From NCBI GenBank assembly GCA_035279905.1, contig DATEGZ010000092.1, positions 1 to 64,000 of the forward strand: a DNA stretch of 64,000 bases. The letters are read 5' to 3'. Below are positions 41,469 through 48,929 of the stretch, piece after piece. This DNA is from DATEGZ01 sp035279905 (lineage in GTDB: Bacteria > Acidobacteriota > Vicinamibacteria > Vicinamibacterales > SCN-69-37). Every line of letters begins with the position of its first letter. Positions within the stretch are counted from its first letter, which is position 1. A program made the translations under genes and the position numbers. Below the pieces are notes generated by a model. That model searched no databases, had not been told where the DNA came from, and saw only the letters and a list, made by a program, of their open reading frames with translations.

Positions 41469-42785
41469 ATGAAGATTTATGGCCGTCACGATGAAAGGAC
41501 GATCGATCAGCTGCGCCGGTGCGTGGCAGCCGAGCCGGGTGCCGCCGGCGTGCTGTGCGCCGACGGGCACCTCGGCTACTCGATGCCCATCGGCGGCGTC
41601 GTCGCGTACCGCGAGCACGTCAGCCCGTCGGGCGTCGGCTTCGACATCGCGTGCGGCAACCTCGCGGTGCAGACGGGCATCGCCGCCGCCGATCTCTCCG
41701 AGCGTGACTTCAGCCGCCTGGCCGACGAGATCCAGCGGCGCGTGAGCTTCGGCGTCGGCCGGCACAACAACGAGCCGATCGATCACCCGGTGCTCGAGCG
41801 CATCGCCGGATCGCCGGCCATGTTCCAACGCAGCCTGCTCGGCCTCGCGCGCGATCAGCTCGGCACCGTCGGCAGCGGCAACCACTACGTCGATCTTCTG
41901 GAAGACACGGCCGGCCGGCTCTGGGTCGGCGTCCACTTTGGCTCGCGTGGATTCGGCCACCGGACCGCCACTGCCTTTCTCAACCTGGCGCGCGGGCGCG
42001 AGTGGAACGCACGAGGCGGCGACGATGCCATGGACGCGCCGCCGACGCTGCTGCCGATCGCTCAGCCGATGGGGCAGGACTACATCGAGGCCATGGCGAT
42101 CGCCGGCGACTACGCATACGCCGGCCGCGAGGCGGTCGTCGCGACCGTGCTCGACATCCTGCAAGCCACGGCGTCGGACAGCGTCCACAACCACCACAAC
42201 TTCGCATGGCGCGAGCGTCATCACGGCGAAGAGTATTGGGTCGTCCGCAAAGGCGCGACGCCCGCGTTCCCCGGACAGCGCGGCTTCGTGGGTGGCTCGA
42301 TGGCCGACGACTCCGTCATTCTCCGCGGCGTCGAGAGCTCAGACTCGGCGGCCTCGCTCTACTCGACGGTGCACGGCGCCGGCCGGGTGATGTCTCGGCG
42401 CCAGGCTGCCGGCAAAGCGCGGTACGTGAAGAAGTGGTGCTGCCGCAACTACCGCCACTGCAACTTCCAGGGCGAGCGCGAGCGCTTCGAGCGATCAGAC
42501 GACGCGCCGGCGCCGGCGTGTCCGAGGTGCGGCCACGCGCTCGAGCTTCGCCGGTGGATGGAGCGCGTGTCTGCGGGCCTCGTGAACTTCACGGCGGTGA
42601 AGCGCGACCTCGCCGGTCGCGGCATCGTCTTGCGCGGGGGCGGCGCGGACGAAGCGCCGCAGGTGTATCGACGGTTGCGGGACGTACTCGCGTGTCACGA
42701 GCGGACGATCAAAGTTGAAGAAATTCTGACGCCGCGGGTCGTCGTGATGGCGGGCAGCGACGTGGACGATCCGTATCAGGATTGA
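41469..42785 (+). CDS. RtcB-type RNA ligase with a cysteine-rich insert
   Basis: A 438-residue RtcB-family 3'-phosphate RNA ligase. Metal and active-site residues line up: D59/C62 in GFDIACGN, H139 in GSGNHY, H156 in GVHFGS, HNHHNF near 241-245, and the guanylated His H302 in VHGAGRVMSR. Between 320 and 356 it has WCCRNYRHCNF and CPRCGH, five Cys and His that look like a zinc ribbon, not part of standard RtcB as I know it. RtcB repairs or splices RNA with 2',3'-cyclic phosphate ends. No rtcA or archease is next to it. It overlaps no neighbour. Confidence 0.88.
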   Translation: MKIYGRHDERTIDQLRRCVAAEPGAAGVLCADGHLGYSMPIGGVVAYREHVSPSGVGFDIACGNLAVQTGIAAADLSERDFSRLADEIQRRVSFGVGRHNNEPIDHPVLERIAGSPAMFQRSLLGLARDQLGTVGSGNHYVDLLEDTAGRLWVGVHFGSRGFGHRTATAFLNLARGREWNARGGDDAMDAPPTLLPIAQPMGQDYIEAMAIAGDYAYAGREAVVATVLDILQATASDSVHNHHNFAWRERHHGEEYWVVRKGATPAFPGQRGFVGGSMADDSVILRGVESSDSAASLYSTVHGAGRVMSRRQAAGKARYVKKWCCRNYRHCNFQGERERFERSDDAPAPACPRCGHALELRRWMERVSAGLVNFTAVKRDLAGRGIVLRGGGADEAPQVYRRLRDVLACHERTIKVEEILTPRVVVMAGSDVDDPYQD

Positions 42786-42794
42786 TCGCGGCGG

Positions 42795-44477
42795 CTACTT
42801 CTTCTTCGGCTGGAACAGATCACGCAGCCAGTTGATGACGGTGTCGGTCACCTGCGGGGCCACGGTACGCGCCTTGAGGCTGTCGTACTCGTCGACCTCG
42901 CCGGTGGTCGCCGGCACGAGCCGGTGATTCACGCCGGGCACAATCACTTTCATCGTCGCGCTGGCCGGCAGCTTGGTTCGCGCGCGCCCGAGCGTCTCGA
43001 GCCGATCCGCGTTGGCGACCGGAAATTCAGTGTCGAGTGCGCCCTGGACGATGAGCAGCGGTTGATCGACGCGCGGAATGATCGTCGCCGGGTCGAACAT
43101 CAACCAGCTCCTGAAGAGCGTCGTGTCTGCCTGGCGCCGCACGTCCGCCGGCACGCCTTCCCAGCCCGTGCCCTTGATCGCCGCGTCGAGAATCTGGGTC
43201 TGGAGCGCAATCTTCGATTGCCGCTCGGCGTCGGGCATCTTCATGAGGCTGAGCGCGTGGCGCTGCTGCTCGAGCGTCACTTCGCGCCCGGTCATGCCGC
43301 CGGCACCCAGGAGCGCGACGCCCTTGATGCGCTTCTCGCGATCCGCGGCGAGGAGCGCCGGCGCGCCGCCGTCGCCCAGCGCCACCACCGCAATGCGGTC
43401 CTCGTCCACGTCCTTGCGGTCGCGCAGGAACTTCACGGCGACGAGGATGTCGTCGGCGTAGTCGGTGATGGTCACCTTCTCGGTGCGGCCCCCGCTCTGG
43501 CCCGTGCCGCGTTTGTCGTAGCGGACCACGAAGAACCCGGCGTTGGCGAGCGCGCCGGCGATCTGTCCGAAGATCGGCATGCCCGCGATCGCTTCCTCGC
43601 GGTCCTGCGGACCGGAGGCGCCGACGAGGATGACCGCCGGCGATTTCGCCGCGCCATTCGACGCCGTCGTCACCGTCGCGCCGAGGTTGAAGCCGTTGTT
43701 GGGAATGAAGAGCGTCGAGTCGCCGGCGTTCTTCGTGAACTCCTCGCGCGTCATCACGGACGAAAGATCGTCGCGCAGCACGACCAGCGACTGCGCCGGG
43801 ATCGCGATCCGCGCGAGGTGGCTGCGCGTGTCGACCCACAGCTCGACCGCCATGGAGCCCTGCGGCAGGGTGAACGTCAGATCGACCTGCTTGAGATCGA
43901 TCGGTCCGGTCGGCGTCGAGAAGCGCCGATCGCTGATGCGATCGACCGTGGCAGACGCCTCGCCGTCAGGCGCGATGTAGATCGGGAATCGCGTGCCGGC
44001 CGACGCGCTGCCAAGGCGCATCGCGAGCGCCTCATACGAGCCGTAAAAGTTGCTCGGCATCACGATGGTGCGCGGCGTCACCTGCTGCAGCGCCGATCCC
44101 TTCTGTCCGGCTTGCATGACGTCGACGTTGACCGTCGTGAGGCCGAAGCTCGCGGCGAGGGAAATCAACTGGCCCTTGAGCACGCCTTCGATCGTCAGGC
44201 GCTGCGGCTGCCAGTCCGGCGTGTAGATGACGTTGAACCTCGTCACGACGAGATCGATGGGCGCGATCTGCCGGCCCGACGACGAGATCTCGTAGCCGCC
44301 GGCCGACTGCGTGACGGCGACCGTCTCGAATCCGACGCGCGCGCCGCGGACGACGATGTTGAACGTCGCGGTCTGGCTGGTTTGACCCGTCTGCGCGGCG
44401 ACGTGTCCGCCGGCCGCCATTGTGAGACCGAGAATCGCAACGATAAGATGGCCGGAGCACCTCCGGATGGACCGCAT
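42795..44477 (-). CDS. Secreted alpha/beta hydrolase with an N-terminal beta domain
   Basis: A 560-residue protein with a signal peptide (RRCSGHLIVAILGLTMAAGGHVAAQ). Residues 30-270 form a beta-rich domain of unknown function with DUF-like repeats. Residues 275-560 are an alpha/beta hydrolase: VILVGASGPQDREE, VVRYDKRGTGQSGG, the elbow VVALGDGGAPALL (a Gly-Asp-Gly in place of G-x-S-x-G, so the Ser nucleophile is missing), an Asp in VQGALDTEFPV and the His in PGVNHRLVP. The elbow suggests altered or lost hydrolase chemistry. Its 5' end overlaps that of the divergent ygfZ-like gene by 11 bp. Confidence 0.82.
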   Translation of the reverse strand: MRSIRRCSGHLIVAILGLTMAAGGHVAAQTGQTSQTATFNIVVRGARVGFETVAVTQSAGGYEISSSGRQIAPIDLVVTRFNVIYTPDWQPQRLTIEGVLKGQLISLAASFGLTTVNVDVMQAGQKGSALQQVTPRTIVMPSNFYGSYEALAMRLGSASAGTRFPIYIAPDGEASATVDRISDRRFSTPTGPIDLKQVDLTFTLPQGSMAVELWVDTRSHLARIAIPAQSLVVLRDDLSSVMTREEFTKNAGDSTLFIPNNGFNLGATVTTASNGAAKSPAVILVGASGPQDREEAIAGMPIFGQIAGALANAGFFVVRYDKRGTGQSGGRTEKVTITDYADDILVAVKFLRDRKDVDEDRIAVVALGDGGAPALLAADREKRIKGVALLGAGGMTGREVTLEQQRHALSLMKMPDAERQSKIALQTQILDAAIKGTGWEGVPADVRRQADTTLFRSWLMFDPATIIPRVDQPLLIVQGALDTEFPVANADRLETLGRARTKLPASATMKVIVPGVNHRLVPATTGEVDEYDSLKARTVAPQVTDTVINWLRDLFQPKKK

Positions 44478-45456
44478 CACCAACCAGTATCGCATCATCG
44501 CCGCCGGGGCCGGGTGGATCGACCGATCCCGGCGCGGACGGCTGAAATTTGAGGGGAAAGACGCGCGCGCGTTCCTGCAGGCGCTCGTGACGAACGATCT
44601 CGACGCGATCGCTCCGGGCTCGGGCATCGACGCGGCGTACCTCACGCCACAAGGGCGGATGATCGCGATGCTGCGGATCCTCGTGTCCGCGAGCGATCTG
44701 CTCGTCGACGTCGCGCCTGGGCAGGCAGCGGACCTTGCGACGCGTTTCGATCGGCTGATCTTCACGGAACAAGTGACGGTGACCGACGTCACCGAGGCGA
44801 CGACAGCGATCTGCGTGGTCGGTGGCGATGCCGCGGGCGTCGTCGCGCGCGTGGTCGGTCTTGACCGCGCGCCGATTGCGGCGCTCGCGTCGCTCGGGCA
44901 TCTTGCGTCTGGAGACACGCAGGTCGTTCGCGTCGATGACGCGCCGCTGCCCGGCTACGTGATCTGGGCGCCGGTCGCCACGCGACAGACGCTGATCGAC
45001 CGCCTGGTCGATGCCGGAGCCGTCGAGATCGATCCGACGCTCGACCAGGCGCTGCGGATCGAGGCTGGGCGGCCCGAGTTCGGCGTCGACATGACGGACG
45101 ACACGATCCCGCTCGAGGCGGGCCTGCTCGAGCGCGCGATCAGCACCACGAAGGGCTGCTACGTCGGGCAGGAAGTGATCATCCGCGTGCTGCATCGCGG
45201 GGCAGGGCGCGTGGCGAAGCGGCTCGTGCGGTTGACGTTCGAGTCCGATGTGACGTCGCCGCCCCAGGCCGGGACGCCGCTCGTCGCGGATGACAAAGAG
45301 ACCGGCCGCATCACGAGCGCGGCCTGGTTGCCTGGCCGCGATCGCGTGATCGCGCTCGGCTACGTGCATCGAGACGCCGCGACCGCCGGCGCGCGCGTGC
45401 TGGCGCGCACTGCGGACGGCGATCTGGCCGCAGAGATCACCGGATTCGCCGGCTGA
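44467..45456 (+). CDS. ygfZ: YgfZ/GcvT-like folate-binding FeS-maturation protein
   Basis: A 329-residue member of the YgfZ family. The signature KGCYVGQEVIIRVLHRG (K-G-C-Y-x-G-Q-E) is present. The N-terminal region GWIDRSRRGRLKFEGKDARAFLQALVTNDL is typical. YgfZ supports folate-dependent maturation or repair of Fe-S enzymes, such as MiaB and radical-SAM proteins. Start ATG 44467. It overlaps the 5' end of the oppositely oriented hydrolase, so the two genes cannot be read from the overlap at the same time. Confidence 0.88.
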   Translation: MDRITNQYRIIAAGAGWIDRSRRGRLKFEGKDARAFLQALVTNDLDAIAPGSGIDAAYLTPQGRMIAMLRILVSASDLLVDVAPGQAADLATRFDRLIFTEQVTVTDVTEATTAICVVGGDAAGVVARVVGLDRAPIAALASLGHLASGDTQVVRVDDAPLPGYVIWAPVATRQTLIDRLVDAGAVEIDPTLDQALRIEAGRPEFGVDMTDDTIPLEAGLLERAISTTKGCYVGQEVIIRVLHRGAGRVAKRLVRLTFESDVTSPPQAGTPLVADDKETGRITSAAWLPGRDRVIALGYVHRDAATAGARVLARTADGDLAAEITGFAG

Positions 45457-45514
45457 CGCGCGAACGCCCGTTCCTGAGATCGATCTCAAGTTTGGGCGCT
45501 CGACTACGACTCCA

Positions 45515-45520
45515 TATAGT
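45515..45520 (+). promoter_or_regulatory. -10 box TATAGT, 7 nt before the cytochrome-barrel ATG
   Basis: TATAGT, then ccccagg and the ATG at 45528. The AGG is too close to the ATG for a normal Shine-Dalgarno, so the transcript is probably leaderless. Confidence 0.5.
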
Positions 45521-45527
45521 CCCCAGG

Positions 45528-46595
45528 ATGCGTTGGCGGATCGGGGTCCTCGTCGGAGCCGTGTGCTTCCTGGCCGTATCCGTGGCCTCGGCTCAAACGC
45601 CGCCGACACCGACGACGATCCCGGAGATGTGGAACGCGTGGTGCGCGCGCTGCCACGCGAAAGACGGCACCGGAAGAGTCGCCGAGCCCACGGTCAAGAT
45701 TCAGCCGCGCGACTTCACCGAGTGCAAGTCCGCGACGGGCGAAGCCGATCCCGACTGGGCGCTCGCGATCTCGAAGGGCGGGCCCGCCGTCGGCTTGTCG
45801 GATCAGATGCCGGCGTTCGGCGACTCGCTCAAATCTGAGCAGATCGACGGGTTTGTCGCGTACCTCCACGCGCTCTGCACCGAGAAGGGCTGGCCCGACG
45901 GCAACCTGAATCTGCCGCGGCCGATCTTCACCGAGAAGGCGTTTCCTGAAGACGAGTTCGTCATCGCGCCGGTCGCGACGCACGTGAAGGACCAGCCGAC
46001 GACGTGGAGCATCTCGAACGTTTTCGAAAAGCGCCTCAGCAAGCGGTTCCAGATCGAGCTCGACATGCCGGTCTCGTCGGTGAGCGGGCCGAGCGGCCGC
46101 GCGACGGGCTACGCCGACACCGAGCTGGGCCTCAAGACCGTGCTCAATCCCAACGCGAAGAATCACCTCGCGACCTTCGGGTTCGATTTCGTCATTCCGA
46201 CCGGCAGCGACTCGAAAGGGCTGAGCGAGGGCGCGGGATTCGAGCCGTATATCGCGACGGCGAGCGCGTGGGGCACGACGTATCTGCAGACGCAGTTCAA
46301 GCTCGAGCTGCCGAAGGACAACACGTGGGACAACAAGGTCGGCGTGTACCGGTTGTACGTCGGGCGCGATCTGAATCTCACGCCGCGCGGCTGGACGCTG
46401 GGCGTCGAGCTGACGGGTGAAAACGACGAGGCGGCGATCACGCCGCAGTTTCGCAAGGGCCTGACGCCGACCGGCGCGATCGCGATGGGATTCGGCGTCT
46501 CGCTGCCGGTGAGCAAGCGCGACGAGCAGGGCGTCGCTTACGTGGGTTTCCTCTTATGGGAATTTCTCGAAAAACCGTATATCTCGCGGCGCTGA
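45528..46595 (+). CDS. Cytochrome c domain fused to an outer-membrane beta-barrel-like domain
   Basis: A 355-residue protein with a signal peptide (VGAVCFLAVSVASAQ). A monohaem class I cytochrome c domain follows, with haem motif CARCH (about 39-43) and axial Met in SDQMPAFGD. Residues 125-355 are amphipathic beta-strands with alternating aromatic residues (SNVFEKRLSKRFQIELDMPV, GLKTVLNPNAKNH, FGVSLPVSKRDEQG), like MetA/phenol-degradation-type transporters. It could put a haem at the outer membrane. A cupredoxin-like gene overlaps its 3' end by 40 bp. Confidence 0.78.
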   Translation: MRWRIGVLVGAVCFLAVSVASAQTPPTPTTIPEMWNAWCARCHAKDGTGRVAEPTVKIQPRDFTECKSATGEADPDWALAISKGGPAVGLSDQMPAFGDSLKSEQIDGFVAYLHALCTEKGWPDGNLNLPRPIFTEKAFPEDEFVIAPVATHVKDQPTTWSISNVFEKRLSKRFQIELDMPVSSVSGPSGRATGYADTELGLKTVLNPNAKNHLATFGFDFVIPTGSDSKGLSEGAGFEPYIATASAWGTTYLQTQFKLELPKDNTWDNKVGVYRLYVGRDLNLTPRGWTLGVELTGENDEAAITPQFRKGLTPTGAIAMGFGVSLPVSKRDEQGVAYVGFLLWEFLEKPYISRR

Positions 46596-47248
46596 CGTGC
46601 GCCGCGGCGATCGCGTTGGCCGGCCCGTCCGTGCGCGCGGGCGCCGGCGGCACCGTGACCGGCACGATCACGACGAAGGAAGCGGCGATGAAGCCGATTC
46701 CCGTCACGATCGATCCCGGCGTGTGCGGGCAGTCGCTGCCCAACGAGGCGATCGAAGTGGACGGCACCGGTCATCTCGCGAACGTCGTTGTCACGGCGAC
46801 GGGCGTGAAGGTGCAGGCGCCGGCTGACGCGCCGCTCAACAACGAGAAGTGCTCGTTCGTGCCGCGCGTCGCGACGCTCCGTCCCGGCGGCTCGGTGAAG
46901 ATGACGAGCAAGGATCCGATCCTGCACACAATGCACGCCGCGGCGGCCGACGGCAAGGCGTACTTCAACGTCAGCATGCCGATTCCGAATCTGACGATCT
47001 CCAAGCCGCTCGACAAGCCGGGCGTCGTCACGCTGTCGTGCAGCACGCACACCTGGATGCGCGGCTACCTGTTCGTGACCGACGAGCTGTCGGGGATCAG
47101 CGGGCGCGACGGCAAGTTCCAGCTCGACAACGTGCCCGCGGGCGTCGTCGAGCTGCGATTCTGGCACGAGACGCTCAAGGCGGCGCCGATCAAGGTGACC
47201 GTCAAGGACGGGCAGAGCGTCAGCGTGGACGTGGTGCTGGCGAAGTAA
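46556..47248 (+). CDS. Secreted cupredoxin-like/carboxypeptidase-regulatory-like protein
   Basis: A 230-residue exported protein (signal SRKTVYLAALTCAAAIALAGPSVRA). The beta-sandwich has copper-site-like residues: His in DPILHTMHA and the Cys-x-x-His motif in TLSCSTHTWMRGYL, close to the plastocyanin CxxHxxM pattern. The C-terminal segment SGRDGKFQLDNVPAGVVELRFWHETL is a carboxypeptidase-regulatory-like fold. It starts 40 bp inside the cytochrome-barrel gene and is probably its electron-transfer partner. Copper binding is inferred from residues only. Confidence 0.75.
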   Translation: MGISRKTVYLAALTCAAAIALAGPSVRAGAGGTVTGTITTKEAAMKPIPVTIDPGVCGQSLPNEAIEVDGTGHLANVVVTATGVKVQAPADAPLNNEKCSFVPRVATLRPGGSVKMTSKDPILHTMHAAAADGKAYFNVSMPIPNLTISKPLDKPGVVTLSCSTHTWMRGYLFVTDELSGISGRDGKFQLDNVPAGVVELRFWHETLKAAPIKVTVKDGQSVSVDVVLAK

Positions 47249-47636
47249 GCAATCGATCGATCAGCGCGCGATCGGCCGCGGGGAACTCGAGCGTGTCCAG
47301 CGAGTCGCGCGCGACCCATTGCATTTGCTGACCGAGGCGCGCCTCCGGGTCGCCGGCAATCGCCGCGCGCCGGAAGTGCAATCGCACCGTGCGATCGGGA
47401 TACGCGTGATCGATGACGATGATCTCGTCGCCGATCGTCGCGCGGACGCCGAGCTCCTCCATCAGCTCGCGCGCGAGGCACGCGTCATGCGATTCGCCCG
47501 GCTCGCACTTGCCGCCGGGAAACTCCCACAGACCGGGCAGATGGCCGTGATCGAGCCGGCGCGTGACGAGGAATCGCCCGTCGCGCTCGATGACCGCTGC
47601 GAGGACGACGATTGGCGCGCGGCCGTCAGCGCTCAT
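47220..47636 (-). CDS. MutT-type Nudix hydrolase
   Basis: A 138-residue Nudix protein with a complete Nudix box, GGKCEPGESHDACLARELMEELG, within FPGGKCEPG...REL..EEL. It resembles 8-oxo-dGTP diphosphatases (GO system). It is encoded directly after a truncated-length MutY with an 11-bp overlap. In E. coli MutY, a degenerate Nudix-like domain is the C-terminal half; here it is a separate gene that keeps the catalytic box. Its 3' end overlaps the convergent cupredoxin gene by 29 bp. Confidence 0.9.
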   Translation of the reverse strand: MSADGRAPIVVLAAVIERDGRFLVTRRLDHGHLPGLWEFPGGKCEPGESHDACLARELMEELGVRATIGDEIIVIDHAYPDRTVRLHFRRAAIAGDPEARLGQQMQWVARDSLDTLEFPAADRALIDRLLTSPAPRPR

Positions 47637-48321
47637 GGTCGGGGTTGAACGGATACGCGCGGCATTTCGATGTCATCGGGCAAATCAGGCACTCGGGCTT
47701 GCGCGCGCGGCAGACCGTCGCGCCAAAGTCCATCAGCGCCTGATTGAAGTCGAAGACGTGCCGGTGGGGCAGCACGGCGCGCGAGATCTCCCAGAGGTGA
47801 CGCTCGGTCGCGTGCGCCCGCGGATTGCCGCGGGCGAGGAAGACGCGAAAGAGCACGCGCGCGACGTTCGTGTCGAGAATCGCGGCGCGCTTGCCGAACG
47901 CGAAGCTCATCACCGCGCCGGCCGTGTACTCGCCGATGCCCTTGAACGATCGCAGCGTCGGCTCGTCGTCGGGCAGCTGGCCGCCGTACTTCGTGACGGC
48001 TTCGCGCGCGATCGCGTGCAGGCGCCGCGGCCGTATGTTGTAGCCGAGCGGGTACCACGTGCGCACGACCTCGGCTTCCGGCGCCTGGGCGAGCGCGTCG
48101 AACGTCGGATAGCGAATCAGCCACTCCTCGTACTTGGGCAGCACGCGATCGACCTGCGTCTGCTGGAGCATGACCTCGGACACCAGGATGCGGTACGGGT
48201 CGCGCGTCTCGCGCCACGGGAGATCCCGTCCGTGCTTGCGGTACCAGGTCAGGAGCCGGCGGCGGAACCATTGACGCTGTGGCGGCGTGGGCAGGGGCTG
48301 GCGCTTTTGGCGTCGCGGCAC
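47626..48321 (-). CDS. Short MutY-type adenine/helix-hairpin-helix glycosylase
   Basis: A 231-residue endonuclease III/MutY-superfamily glycosylase. Motifs: LPWRETRDPYRILVSEVMLQQTQV, the HhH SFKGIGEYTAGAVMSFAFG, the catalytic Asp region ILDTNVARVLFR, and the [4Fe-4S] ligands C-x6-C-x2-C-x5-C (CRARKPECLICPMTSKC). The MLQQTQV motif marks MutY over Nth. The C-terminal Nudix-like domain is missing and lies in the next overlapping gene. GTG start, 6 nt after TATTAT on this strand (48333-48328), so the transcript is likely leaderless. Confidence 0.88.
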   Translation of the reverse strand: MPRRQKRQPLPTPPQRQWFRRRLLTWYRKHGRDLPWRETRDPYRILVSEVMLQQTQVDRVLPKYEEWLIRYPTFDALAQAPEAEVVRTWYPLGYNIRPRRLHAIAREAVTKYGGQLPDDEPTLRSFKGIGEYTAGAVMSFAFGKRAAILDTNVARVLFRVFLARGNPRAHATERHLWEISRAVLPHRHVFDFNQALMDFGATVCRARKPECLICPMTSKCRAYPFNPDHER

Positions 48322-48333
48322 GGTGCCATAATA

Positions 48334-48395
48334 GGGGACCTCAGACGAGACCTGTCCCCGTTTCGGCCAAAACTGTGGAAAAGAGATCCGTCCCC
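48334..48395. repeat. Half copy of the GGGGACGG palindromic element, copy 3
   Basis: The segment matches the right half of copy 2: GACCTGTCCCCGTTTC..., then ACTGTGGAAAAGAGATCCGTCCCC-like sequence. It includes the GTG used as start by pduO. A short GGGGAC ... GTCCCC hairpin remains at its left end. It directly adjoins the mutY -10 box. Confidence 0.7.
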
Positions 48396-48929
48396 CTCTA
48401 CACCAAGACCGGCGACAGCGGAGAGACCGCGCTGTTTGATGGGACGAGAGTGTCGAAGGCGGATCCGCGCGTGGAGGCCTACGGCGGGGTGGATGAGCTG
48501 AACGCGTGGCTCGGGCTCGCGCGGGCGAATCGCGTCGGCGAGGATCTCGACGCGATGCTCGACGAGATCCAGCGCGACCTGTTCGCGCTGGGCGCGCTGC
48601 TCGCCGATCCGCGGCACAAGATCGCCGCGCGCGTCGAGAAGGCGAAGCTCGGCGAGGCCGACGTCGCCAAGCTCGAGAAATGGATCGACGCGCTCGACAG
48701 CACGCTGCCGCCGCTGCGTCGGTTCATCCTCGCCGGCGGCGCCCCGGCCGGCGCGCTGCTGCATCTGTCGCGGACTGTGTGCCGGCGCGCCGAGCGCGCG
48801 ATCGTCGCGCTCGGATCGGACGCCGTCGATCCGCTCGTCGTCGTGTACGTGAACCGGCTGTCGGATCTTCTTTTCGTCATGGCGAGGGCCGCCAACGCCC
48901 GCGCGGGCGGGGCCGAGATCGAGTGGTAG
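48375..48929 (+). CDS. Cob(I)alamin adenosyltransferase PduO-type, repeat-derived start
   Basis: A 184-residue PduO/MMAB-family ATP:cob(I)alamin adenosyltransferase. N-terminal LYTKTGDSGETALFDG, GGVDELNAWLGLARA in the middle and FILAGGAPAGALLHLSRTVCRRAERAI with LSDLLFVMAR at the end are diagnostic. It forms adenosylcobalamin. The GTG start lies in the half repeat, so the N-terminus reads MEKRSVPL, nearly identical to the MFS protein at 9425. The hpnC start overlaps its stop. Confidence 0.93.
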   Translation: MEKRSVPLYTKTGDSGETALFDGTRVSKADPRVEAYGGVDELNAWLGLARANRVGEDLDAMLDEIQRDLFALGALLADPRHKIAARVEKAKLGEADVAKLEKWIDALDSTLPPLRRFILAGGAPAGALLHLSRTVCRRAERAIVALGSDAVDPLVVVYVNRLSDLLFVMARAANARAGGAEIEW

